The position numbers and the translations under genes were made by a program. From an uncultured Lachnospiraceae bacterium (GTDB taxonomy: Bacteria; Bacillota; Clostridia; Lachnospirales; Lachnospiraceae): a DNA stretch of 8,737 nucleotides. Below are positions 1-7,700 of this stretch, in pieces. Position 1 is the stretch's first letter; each line of letters begins with the position of its first letter. Below the pieces are notes generated by a model that did no database searches, was not told where the DNA came from, and saw only the letters and a list, made by a program, of their open reading frames with translations. The stretch is taken from positions 372-9,108 of the forward strand of contig CAJUTD010000052.1 of the NCBI GenBank assembly GCA_910589635.1, in the 5' to 3' direction.

Positions 1-1
1 G

Positions 2-439
2 GTTCCCAGTATTGTGATAGCTGTCGTATGGTGGGCATTAGTTTTCACAAAATATGGTTTGGATCTGTCAGAAATGTTTGTTGCGTTTAGTGATGCGTAT
101 ACGCATCCGAATCTCTGGCATGTGGTGGCAAGCCTGGCGCACATATTTATTTTTGCCATAATCTTTTTCGCCTTAGAAGAAGCCCGTAGAAAGGATGGCA
201 AACCGTGTGAGCCAAAGAATCCCATTGCCAAGCAGCTTCTGTATTACAGCAGACATATATCAAAGTATTATGCCCTACATGTAACAGTGTATTTTGTTGC
301 CCTTGGATTACATGGTTATGAGGGTTTCAAGAGTTATCAATGTTGGATCCTTGCGTTGCTGTCAATTCTAGTTACGGAGTGTATGGTAAGGGGATACAAT
401 TATTTGTCAGAAAATATAATAAAGAGGAAAAATGCCTGA
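2..439 (+). CDS. C-terminal part of a multi-pass membrane protein, possibly acyltransferase-like (5' end outside window)
   Basis: The frame is open from base 2 to the TGA at 437-439. A GTG at 14 could serve as a start, but there is no ribosome binding site before it and the frame continues to the left edge, so the gene most likely begins outside the window. The 145 visible residues contain about four hydrophobic segments: one beginning IVIAVVWWALVF, one around LWHVVASLAHIFIFAIIFF, one around YYALHVTVYFVALGL and one around CWILALLSILVTECMV. A charged loop (EEARRKDGKPCEPKN) separates the second and third. The short stretch SRHISKYYALHV resembles the C-terminal part of membrane acyltransferases, where a helix follows a conserved Ser/His-containing turn, but this is a weak resemblance. 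It could equally be another polytopic protein. A terminator follows directly, so it is not co-transcribed with the next gene. Membrane location is well supported; function is not. Confidence 0.65.
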   Translation, partial: VPSIVIAVVWWALVFTKYGLDLSEMFVAFSDAYTHPNLWHVVASLAHIFIFAIIFFALEEARRKDGKPCEPKNPIAKQLLYYSRHISKYYALHVTVYFVALGLHGYEGFKSYQCWILALLSILVTECMVRGYNYLSENIIKRKNA

Positions 440-462
440 GCTTAGCGGCCCAGGCATTTTTT
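428..462 (+). terminator. Rho-independent terminator of the membrane protein gene
   Basis: The arm AAAAATGCCTG at 428-438 pairs perfectly with CAGGCATTTTT at 451-461, giving an 11-bp stem. The 12-nt loop can add a short inner G-C/C-G pair. The 3' arm ends in a run of six T at 457-462. The stem overlaps the stop codon at 437-439, which is common for compact terminators. The A-rich 5' arm mirrors the T-run, so it may also work for transcription coming from the right. Confidence 0.9.
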
Positions 463-519
463 ATTCTTTATAAAAAGGTGCAATATAGATAACTTTTGTT
501 AGTCTTGTTGGTAATAAGC

Positions 520-550
520 TCAAAAATGAGAAAAATTTTATCAAAAATGA
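520..550 (+). repeat. Direct repeat TCAAAAATGA, two copies 21 bp apart, candidate operator
   Basis: TCAAAAATGA occurs at 520-529 and again at 541-550, starts separated by 21 bp, which is two helical turns. The pair lies just upstream of the likely -35 position of the promoter for the glycoside hydrolase gene. Paired direct half-sites on one face of the helix next to a promoter are typical of activators such as the AraC family; binding by such a regulator is inference. No regulator gene is visible in the window. In an AT-rich gap a chance repeat is possible. Confidence 0.4.
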
Positions 551-551
551 C

Positions 552-580
552 AACAATTACCACAAATACAGTTATATAAT
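552..580 (+). promoter_or_regulatory. Candidate sigma-A-type promoter of the glycoside hydrolase gene
   Basis: A perfect TATAAT is present at 575-580. At 17-bp spacing the -35 position is 552-557 (AACAAT), a poor match to TTGACA. A second possible -10, TACAAT at 586-591, also lacks a good -35. The first choice would start transcription near 587 and leave a leader of about 30 nt with the RBS. A weak -35 fits a promoter needing an activator, and direct repeats lie directly upstream. Confidence 0.45.
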
Positions 581-600
581 TATTGTACAATGTCAATAAA

Positions 601-606
601 AGGAGG
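601..606 (+). promoter_or_regulatory. Ribosome binding site that fixes the glycoside hydrolase start at 617
   Basis: AGGAGG at 601-606 lies 10 nt before the ATG at 617. An in-frame ATG at 590 precedes this site and has no Shine-Dalgarno of its own. Starting at 617 also places the Lys-rich n-region and hydrophobic core of the signal peptide at the very N-terminus, so 617 is preferred over 590. Confidence 0.85.
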
Positions 607-616
607 TATAGAGAAG

Positions 617-3600
617 ATGAAATGGAAAAAATTAATCTGCATCATATTGAGTCTGTTGTTGTGTGGCTCAAGTATCTGTGTAGAAGATGCATTTCAGGTA
701 CAGGCACAGAGCAGTGCAAATACAGCTGTGCGGGAGACCTTGAATTTCAATACGGATTGGCTCTACAGCAGTATGGATTATGAGAATGGGGAAGCGGTCA
801 GGCTGGATGACTCTGGCTTTGACAAGGTATCTGTGCCACATGCCAATACGATATTGGAGACGCATAAGGGCAATGATTTTCCGAACGAGATTGCTTCTTA
901 CCGTTTTGTCTCCTGGTACCGCAGGCATTTCACTTTGCCGCAGCAGTATGCAGGCAGAAATATCACGGTGGATTTTGAAGGTGTTGCCACAATTGCGGAC
1001 GTATATCTGAACGGTGAACTGTTGGCAAACCATAAAGGTGCATATACCGGATTTTCCGTGGACATCACAGATAAGGTATATACAGACGGAAGGGAGAATA
1101 TACTTGCAGTCCGCGTGAACTCAGAGCGGCAGCCGCAGCTTCCGCCAGAAGGTGGAAATGTGGATTATTGCTTGTTTGGTGGTATTGTCAGGGATGTTAC
1201 GATGACAATTACAGAGCCGGTGTATGTAGAACGGGTATTTATCACTACTCCGAATCTTACCAAGGAGAACGGTGTGGTAGTTAACAGCGTGGATATTCAG
1301 AACAATTCCAAACAGGGGAAGGCTTATACTGTTGAGACAACTGTGCTTGACAGGGAAGGCAAAACGGTTGTTTCTGCATCGAAGAAAGCAGATATTCCGG
1401 CAGGACAATTGACAAATGTTCAGATGACTACCAGTGCAATTTCCAGTCCACATTTGTGGGATATAGACGACCCATATCTGTATACGGCCGTTACGAAAAT
1501 TAAAGATGGGAATACCGTTATTGATACATACAATACCAAGTTCGGTATGCGTTTTATGGAATTTAAGACTGGGCCGGAGGACGGAAGTTTCTATCTGAAT
1601 GGGAAGAAAATTGAGATTATCGGTATTAACCGTCATGAGCAGTGGCCCTGGATTGGGCGTGCCGTGCCCAATAAATTGCAGGAACAGGATGCAGACTTGA
1701 TTAAGGCAGATGGTATCAATGCCGTGCGCTGTTCCCATTATCCGCAGGATCCATCGTTCCTGGACCGCTGTGATGAGATTGGGCTTCTTGTGTTTGAAGA
1801 GCCGCCAGGATGGCAGCATGTGGGCAATGACGAGTGGAAAGACAATTTTAAGAAGAATTTGGAAGAAATGATTTTGCGCGACCGTAACCATCCTTCTATT
1901 ATCAGTTGGAGTGCGAGACCCAACGAATCTTCCTCAAAAGGAAACCTTGCATTTAACCGGGAGTGCGAAACGATTTCTAAGGAACTGGACCCTACAAGAG
2001 TTACGCATGGCGTGCGCTGGGAATTCGGCATGCCGGGGGCGTCGGACAGCGATACCCCGGATAACGACGTGGTTGTCAATGACCTTCTGACTGTCAATTA
2101 CCGCTATCCCGAGAATCCGCCCCATATTCCCTACATGGTTACAGAACATTCCAACGACTGGTGGGGAGACGGCTATTCCTGGGCAAAGGATGCTCAAGCG
2201 ATAAAATTTATTGATTCATTTGCAGAGCCGCTCGATTATTTCTATCGGAATGACAAGGTGGCAGGCGGCTTTGGCTGGAGTATGTTCGACTATGACAATG
2301 AGGTAAATTATACCAAGACAGGGCATGTATTTTACAGCGGACTTTATGATATTTTCCGCCACGAGAAAGCAGTTGCTTATCTCTACAGATCCCAGAAAGA
2401 TCCAGGGAACGATCCCTTAATTTATATTGCAAACAGTTGGACGAAAGAGGGAACGAACACGGATTCTGTTTATGTCTTGAGTAATTGTGACGAAGTGGAA
2501 CTGTTTGTAAATGGCGTATCGAAAGGGAAGATAGAGCCCAACAAATATGTAAATCTGCCCCATCCAGTATATGAATTTAAGAATATTACTTTTGAAGAGG
2601 GAGAAGTGAAAGCAGTCGGTTATATTAATGGCAAGCAGTCGGGCGAGTATGTGCGCAAGACGCCTGGAGTGGCAGTACGTCTCGTTGCCGAAGCAGATTA
2701 CAGCACGCTTGTCGCAGATGGAACGGATATGACGAGTGTATCGGTTACTGCGGTGGACGCAGAGGGAAACCAAGTGCCTTTTGCATCAAATAAGATTAAT
2801 GTTACACAGACGGGCGGCGCAGAAACTACTTTGATTTCAGAACGGAATGTGGAATTGGAGAACGGAAAAGTTGCTTTTCTGGTTCAGTCGAAGCGTGACT
2901 CTGTAGGCAATGCGCAGTTTACAGTTACCTCGGAGGGGTTGGAGCCGGCGTCTGTAGATATTACCGTCAATCCGTTTACTGCGGATAATCTAGTTCCGGC
3001 TGTGCAGACAACCGGGGCGGCGGCGCTGAAATTTGCGAACTCTTATGTAATCAATGACAGCAGGAGAGGGGATGGGCTTTTTGAATTTGGCTATCAGGGA
3101 ACCGGTTGGGTATATGCCGGTGAAAAGACGGCGCACCAGGGCGATAACCATTATTCTAATTTGGCAGGAGATACCGTTAATATCCGTTTTGTTGGAACAA
3201 ATCTCAAATATTATGGCGCGAAAGCCAATAATCATGGAATTGCAGCGTTTTCTGTTGACGGCCAAGCGGAAACGAAGGTGGATTGCTATGCGGCAAACAG
3301 GGATGCAAATGCGTTGCTGTTTGACACGGGAGCATTAGCGTATGGGGAGCATGTGGTAAAAGTCCGGGTAACCGGGGAGAAGAACGCGGCTGCCTCAGAT
3401 TGCTACTTTAATGCAGATAAGATTGAGGTGTCTGCGGGAGGCGGTCAGAGCGTGGTGAACGACCATACGCAAGGAGACGGAGAGTTCCAGTTTCATTATG
3501 TGGGCGATTGGGCGCCCAGCACGGACGCGGCTTGTTACCAGGGAGATAATTATTGGTCTAATGCAAAAGACGCTTACCTGACGTTCAAGTTTACGGGTAC

Positions 3601-4702
3601 GTCTGTCCAATATTACAGCACAAAGGCGGGAAATATAGGTATGGCAGCGTTCTCCATTGACAATGGGGAGGAACAATTGGTCGATCTTTACCAGGCGAAC
3701 AAAGCGGATCAACAGCTGGCGTACGAAGCGAGCGGTTTAACGCCCGGTTCCCACACGCTGAAAGTGCGTGTAACTGGAGAGAAAAATACGATGGCGTCAG
3801 ATTGCTGCGTGGTGGCGGATAAGATTGAAGTGTTTGCTGGGGAAGAAACTTGCAGTCACCAAAGGACAGAACTCTGGAATAAGGTTGCAGCTGACTGTAC
3901 GAAAACGGGATATAGTGGAGATACATACTGTCTGGACTGCGGCGAGAAGATTTCCCAGGGAAAGGAAGTCAAAGCATCCGGCCACCGTTGGAACGGCGGG
4001 GTAATTACGAAGCAGCCCACCGCCGTTAAGACGGGAACGAAAACATTCACTTGTACGGTCTGCAAGGCGACGAAGACGCAAACTGTGGCAAAATTGTCTG
4101 TGCCAAAGAAGGGCAGCAAACTCAAAGACACTTCCTCCAAGGCAGAATACAAGGTACTGTCGGCAAAAATATCCAAAGGCAAAGTAACCGGAACCGTATC
4201 GTATGTGAAGCCGCAGAATAAATCGGCAAAGACCGTGACGATTCCGGCAAAGATTACAGTGAATGGCGGCGTCTATACGGTAACTGCCGTTGCCGACAAA
4301 GCATTCCGAAACAATAAGAAGGTAACGAAAATAACGGTTGGAAACAATATTAAAACCATCGGCAGCAGCGCGTTTTATGGTTGTAGTAAGCTGAAAACGG
4401 TAACAATAGGCAAGAATGTAGAGACTATCGGTAACAGCGCTTTTGGCAAATGTACGGCGCTGACAAAGATTACGGTTCCCGCCAAAGTGAAGAAGATTGG
4501 CAAGCAGTCATTCTACGGCTGTAAGAAACTGAAAACCATCACGGTCAAGACGGCGAAGCTGAAAAAGTCTTCCGTCGGCAGTAATGCATTCAAGGGAATC
4601 AGTGCGAAAGCAACAATCAAGGTGCCTAAGAGCAAACTAAAATCTTATCAGAGCATTATGCGAGCGCGCGGCGCAGGGAAAAAGGTGAAAATAAAGAAAT
4701 AA
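617..4702 (+). CDS. Secreted multidomain glycoside hydrolase family 2 enzyme with binding modules, Cys/His repeat and LRR tail
   Basis: This 1361-residue protein (numbered from the ATG at 617) should hydrolyse a beta-linked sugar by the retaining GH2 mechanism outside the cell. Order: signal peptide 1-30 (MKWKKLI then a Leu-rich core); GH2 sugar-binding jelly roll about 38-205; GH2 Ig-like domain about 205-310; TIM barrel about 320-590; a DUF4982-like beta domain about 591-682; an invasin-type Ig domain about 685-787; jelly-roll modules 811-938 and 946-1072; one Cys/His unit 1079-1149; BspA-type LRR tail 1167-1361. Catalytic signs are NRHE at 338-341, acid/base Glu437 in WSARPNES, nucleophile Glu510 in MVTEHSN, and Trp554 in GGFGWSMFDY. 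WSARPNES resembles the WGVRINES form of one GH2 subgroup rather than the GNE of LacZ. Specificity is unknown; beta-galactosidase is one option. There is no SLH domain and no LPXTG signal, so retention at the surface is unclear. A module-sharing gene follows 64 bp downstream, probably in the same operon. Confidence 0.92.
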   Translation: MKWKKLICIILSLLLCGSSICVEDAFQVQAQSSANTAVRETLNFNTDWLYSSMDYENGEAVRLDDSGFDKVSVPHANTILETHKGNDFPNEIASYRFVSWYRRHFTLPQQYAGRNITVDFEGVATIADVYLNGELLANHKGAYTGFSVDITDKVYTDGRENILAVRVNSERQPQLPPEGGNVDYCLFGGIVRDVTMTITEPVYVERVFITTPNLTKENGVVVNSVDIQNNSKQGKAYTVETTVLDREGKTVVSASKKADIPAGQLTNVQMTTSAISSPHLWDIDDPYLYTAVTKIKDGNTVIDTYNTKFGMRFMEFKTGPEDGSFYLNGKKIEIIGINRHEQWPWIGRAVPNKLQEQDADLIKADGINAVRCSHYPQDPSFLDRCDEIGLLVFEEPPGWQHVGNDEWKDNFKKNLEEMILRDRNHPSIISWSARPNESSSKGNLAFNRECETISKELDPTRVTHGVRWEFGMPGASDSDTPDNDVVVNDLLTVNYRYPENPPHIPYMVTEHSNDWWGDGYSWAKDAQAIKFIDSFAEPLDYFYRNDKVAGGFGWSMFDYDNEVNYTKTGHVFYSGLYDIFRHEKAVAYLYRSQKDPGNDPLIYIANSWTKEGTNTDSVYVLSNCDEVELFVNGVSKGKIEPNKYVNLPHPVYEFKNITFEEGEVKAVGYINGKQSGEYVRKTPGVAVRLVAEADYSTLVADGTDMTSVSVTAVDAEGNQVPFASNKINVTQTGGAETTLISERNVELENGKVAFLVQSKRDSVGNAQFTVTSEGLEPASVDITVNPFTADNLVPAVQTTGAAALKFANSYVINDSRRGDGLFEFGYQGTGWVYAGEKTAHQGDNHYSNLAGDTVNIRFVGTNLKYYGAKANNHGIAAFSVDGQAETKVDCYAANRDANALLFDTGALAYGEHVVKVRVTGEKNAAASDCYFNADKIEVSAGGGQSVVNDHTQGDGEFQFHYVGDWAPSTDAACYQGDNYWSNAKDAYLTFKFTGTSVQYYSTKAGNIGMAAFSIDNGEEQLVDLYQANKADQQLAYEASGLTPGSHTLKVRVTGEKNTMASDCCVVADKIEVFAGEETCSHQRTELWNKVAADCTKTGYSGDTYCLDCGEKISQGKEVKASGHRWNGGVITKQPTAVKTGTKTFTCTVCKATKTQTVAKLSVPKKGSKLKDTSSKAEYKVLSAKISKGKVTGTVSYVKPQNKSAKTVTIPAKITVNGGVYTVTAVADKAFRNNKKVTKITVGNNIKTIGSSAFYGCSKLKTVTIGKNVETIGNSAFGKCTALTKITVPAKVKKIGKQSFYGCKKLKTITVKTAKLKKSSVGSNAFKGISAKATIKVPKSKLKSYQSIMRARGAGKKVKIKK
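1571..2386 (+). other. GH2 catalytic TIM-barrel region with catalytic glutamates
   Basis: Visible landmarks are FYLNGKKIEIIGINRHE at the start of the barrel, VRCSHYPQDPSFLDRCDE (a hallmark GH2 strand and helix), RDRNHPSIISWSARPNES with the predicted acid/base Glu437 (codon 1925-1927), and YMVTEHSND with the predicted nucleophile Glu510 (codon 2144-2146). GGFGWSMFDYDNE near 2264-2302 matches the late-barrel Gly-Gly-x-x-Trp strand. All the key residues are present, so the enzyme is expected to be active. Confidence 0.85.
2387..2977 (+). other. DUF4982-like domain followed by an invasin-type Ig domain in the GH2 enzyme
   Basis: Residues 591-682 (SQKDPGNDPLIYIANSW, then SNCDEVELFVNGVSKG) match the beta-sandwich often found after a GH2 barrel. 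Residues 685-787 (VRLVAEADYSTLVADGTDM, VTAVDAEGNQVPFASN, then ITVNPF) have the Big_1/invasin pattern of an extracellular Ig-like spacer. These probably position the barrel away from the surface-binding C-terminal half. Confidence 0.65.
3047..3430 (+). repeat. Jelly-roll-like module, copy 1 of 5 (GH2 residues 811-938)
   Basis: Begins VINDSRRGDGLFEFGYQG and ends DKIEV. Shared landmarks of the family are VND, GDNH(Y/W)S, FxGTxxKYY, GxAAFSxDG, GxHxxKVRVTG and D(K/R)IEV. The alternation of beta-strand-like segments and the aromatic GDNHYS loop suggest a galactose-binding-like beta sandwich that binds carbohydrate; this is inference. I do not recognise a named CBM family. Confidence 0.65.
3452..3832 (+). 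repeat. Jelly-roll-like module, copy 2 of 5 (GH2 residues 946-1072)
   Basis: Begins VVNDHTQGDGEFQFHYVG, contains CYQGDNYWS, FTGTSVQYY, GMAAFSID and DLYQANKADQ, and ends ADKIEV. It is closest to the third module of the downstream protein (6243-6626), sharing the YQAN stretch and HTLKVRVTGE. That suggests exchange or recent duplication of this module type between the two genes. Confidence 0.65.
3851..4063 (+). repeat. Cys/His repeat unit in the GH2 enzyme (residues 1079-1149)
   Basis: One unit holding six Cys in the order CSH, ADCTKTGYSGDTYC, LDCG, ASGHRW, then TFTCTVC. The spacing C-x2-C ... GH ... C-x2-C looks like a small metal-binding unit. Similar repeats are widespread in secreted proteins of Clostridia; I know no assigned function. 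The module links the second jelly roll to the LRR tail. Confidence 0.6.
4115..4699 (+). repeat. C-terminal BspA-type leucine-rich repeat tail of the GH2 enzyme (residues 1167-1361)
   Basis: After a KKGSKLKDTSSKAEYKVL lead-in and a beta-rich segment come about five repeats of the IGxxAFxxCxxLKxVTI type (for example IGSSAFYGCSKLKTVTIG, IGNSAFGKCTALTKITV, IGKQSFYGCKKLKTITV). This is the LRR_5/BspA pattern. The tail is very rich in lysine and ends GAGKKVKIKK, so it is strongly basic and could hold the protein to acidic wall polymers; that role is inference. Confidence 0.8.
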
Positions 4703-4766
4703 AACATTTTTTTTGGCAGCTCTGGCATTAAGAGCATCCGTGAAGAAAGAGAGGATGTAGAAGAAT
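4703..4766 (+). other. Short gap between the two module-sharing genes
   Basis: The 64-bp gap holds a run of eight T at 4707-4714 and, after it, a small 5-bp hairpin GCTCT/AGAGC (4719-4723 with 4731-4735, loop of 7). The T-run is on the wrong side of the hairpin for a forward terminator and I see no good promoter, so the genes are probably co-transcribed. GAGG at 4751-4754 lies 12 nt before the ATG at 4767 and is the likely ribosome binding site. Confidence 0.5.
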
Positions 4767-7700
4767 ATGAAGAGAAAATGCAAGAAACAAATCAGTATAT
4801 TGTTATGTCTGTTTTTGACATGTACGAATCTTTTTGTTGGAAATGTGAATATGGTGTATGCCCAGGGAGAAGGGGAGGACACAGCGGCCTCCCAAGCGGC
4901 AGCGCCGTACGATGAAGTGTATGTTATTGATGACGCCAATACCAAAGAAACGGAGTATGAAGGAAATGAGTATTGTCAGATAGAATACAGTGACGGCTGG
5001 ACAGGGGAAGGGAAGGACAATGGCGGCGCGGGGTGTTATAATGACACGGACCACTGGACAAATACTCCAGGCGCAACCTGTAAGGTTACATTTAAAGGAA
5101 CTAATCTGAAATTCTATTCAAGGACTGGTCCCAGACGTGACTTTGGTGCGGCGGATTTTTCTGTTGATGGAAAAGAGGCGGTTAATGTCAGTTTTCAGTC
5201 TGACGCCCAGACAAATCATGTATTCCTCTATGACACCGGCATTCTGCCCTATGGGGAACATGTGCTGACGATTACAGCGAAAGGGCTTATCGTTGTAGAC
5301 AGGGTGGAAGTGTCCTGCCCCTATACAATGGTGAATGATGCGGATGAGGGAGCGGATGCATTACAGCTCATTTACGGCGGCACATGGCATTACGAAGGTT
5401 CCACGCAGCCGGGAAACTGTACACATGCGTTTACTTCTAAAGTGAAGGAATCCTCCTACGAGAAAGACGTGCATTGGGCAGAAAAAGCAGGGGATTCCCT
5501 GGAATTAAAATTTAACGGCACATCTGTGAAATATTATACGGAAAGCGGCTCTGCACAGGTGAAGGTTTCCATTGACGGAGAACCGATAGCGGAGAATCTT
5601 TCCATGAACACCGGAACGCCCAATCAGGGATTGTCATTCAACTCCAGGGATTACAAAGAGTTCAATGCAGGGTTGCATACGTTGAAAGTGGAGCTTGTAA
5701 GTGGCGTATTAGTATCCGACCGCATAGAGGTAAGCTGTAGCCATAAAAACGAAGAACAGATCATTGTCAATGAAAAAGCGGCTTTATGCGAAGAGGAAGG
5801 CTACAGCGGGGATACCTGTTACAAGGACTGCGGACAGAAGATTTCAGAGGGGCAGGCAGTTCCGGCAAAGGGCCACACCTGGGATGCCGGGATAGTGACC
5901 ATAGAACCGACAGAGGAGAAAGATGGAGAGAAGACGTATACCTGTACGGATTGCAATAAAACCAGGACAGAAACAGTGAGTTTTTCATGCAGCCATGAAA
6001 ATAAGCAGGAAAGACATAAAGAAGCAACCTGTACGGAAGCAGGGTATAGAGACGCCTACTACTGTCTGGATTGCCAGAAAATGATTTCCGAGGGAACGAT
6101 AGTAGAAGCCCTGGGGCATGATAGAGAGCTCAGAGACCAGAAGGAAGCAAGCGGCACGGAGGACGGATATACCGGCGATACATATTGTAAGAGATGTAAA
6201 GAGCTTCTAGAGAGCGGAGAGGTTATTCCTAAGGCTTATGCTGTGGTAAATGACGCAATTACAGGAAGCGGAGAGCTGGAATTTAATTATATCGGTAAAT
6301 GGGGTATCGGCACCGGCACGGAGAACTGTTATGAGGGAGATAACCACTGGTCCGATACCACGGATGCGGCCCTTGAATTCAAATTTAGCGGCACGTCTGT
6401 GAAATATCTTAGCCAGAAGGGAAATAACCTCGGCTATGCGGCCTTTTCCATTGATGGTGGAGAAGAAGAGAAAATCAATATGTACCAGGCGAACAAACAG
6501 GATCAGGTGTTGATTTACCAGTCTCTGGATTTACAACCTGGCTTACATACGTTGAAAGTGCGTGTGACAGGTGAAAATGGTGCAGGTTCGGGCACGAATG
6601 TCGTTGTGGCAGACCGGATTGAAGTGTACTGCAACCATAAAGGGGAAGAGACAGAAAGCCGCGATGTGCCGGCAACGTGTACACAGGCTGCCCATAAAGG
6701 GGAGATTTACGGCAAGCTGTGCGGGCAGAAAATTTCCGCTGGAGTGGACGAAGGAGAACCGTTAGGGCATATTGAAAAGATTCGGGGAGACAAAGAAGCA
6801 ACCTGTACAGAAGCAGGAAATACCGGGGAGACATACTGTGAGAGATGCGAAGAGATTGTTAATCCGGGTGAGGAGGTTGCAGCTTTAGGCCACCAGTGGG
6901 ATGAAGGCACAGTGACAACGGAGCCGACGGAGGACACGGAAGGAATCAAAACATTTACCTGTACTCGCACAGGCTGTGGCGTGACTATGACGGTGCCCTT
7001 ACCGGCGACAGGCGGAGACGACTGCCATCATGTTCATACAGAAGCGAGGAACCAGGCAGCAACGTGCACGGAGGCTGGTTATACAGGAGCTGTCTATTGT
7101 AAGGACTGTCAAAAAATCATTTACAAAGGAGAAGTGGAAGAAGCGCTTGGGCATGAAGAGAGCATTCGGGGCAAGAAAGATGCGGACTGCACAAAAGCAG
7201 GCCATACCGGAGAGACGTATTGTGCAAGGTGCAATGAAGTTCTGGATTCCGGCAGGGAAATCCCTGCATTGGGGCATCAATGGGACAAAGGCGTGGTAAC
7301 AAAGCAGCCAACCGTTACAAAGACAGGAGAAAAAACGTTTACTTGTGCGATTTGTAAGATAACGGAGAGAAGGGTTCTGCCGAAAAAGCAAGCGCCGGTG
7401 CCGAAAGCGCCAAAGAAAGGCAGCAAACTCAAAGACACTTCCTCCAAGGCAGAATACAAGGTACTGTCGGCAAAAATATCCAAAGGCAAAGTAACCGGAA
7501 CCGTATCGTATGTGAAGCCGCAGAATAAATCGGCAAAGACCGTGACGATTCCGGCAAAGATTACAGTGAATGGCGGTGTCTATACGGTAACTGCCGTTGC
7601 CGACAAAGCATTTTACAATAATAAGAAAATAACGAAAGTAATTATCGGAAATAATGTCACAAAAATAGGAGCAAAAGCATTTTATAATTGCAAGAAGCTG

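Noticed and set aside
590..616. ATG at 590 as the start of the GH2 protein
   Set aside because: No Shine-Dalgarno precedes it, and AGGAGG at 601-606 lies after it and fits the ATG at 617. The added nine residues would also displace the signal peptide.
617..706. Lipoprotein signal peptide in the GH2 enzyme (LLLCGSS)
   Set aside because: The residue before the Cys is Leu, where a lipobox needs Gly, Ala or Ser. An ordinary signal peptide cleaved near VQA fits better.
1121..1891. 256-codon open frame on the minus strand
   Set aside because: It lies wholly inside the GH2 gene, opposite a conserved catalytic barrel, and its translation has no recognisable domain. It is a shadow of the coding strand.
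4707..4735. T-run and hairpin in the gap between the two large genes as a terminator
   Set aside because: The T-run precedes the hairpin on the plus strand and the stem is only 5 bp, so forward termination is not supported.
6999..7013. LPATG (residues 745-749 of the second protein) as a sortase signal
   Set aside because: It sits between two Cys/His units with more than 300 residues after it, and no hydrophobic segment or charged tail follows. A sorting signal must be at the C-terminus.
5736..7355. Cys/His DNA repeats as a CRISPR or tandem-repeat array
   Set aside because: The repeats are in-frame protein modules of unequal length with diverged DNA and lie inside a continuous gene.
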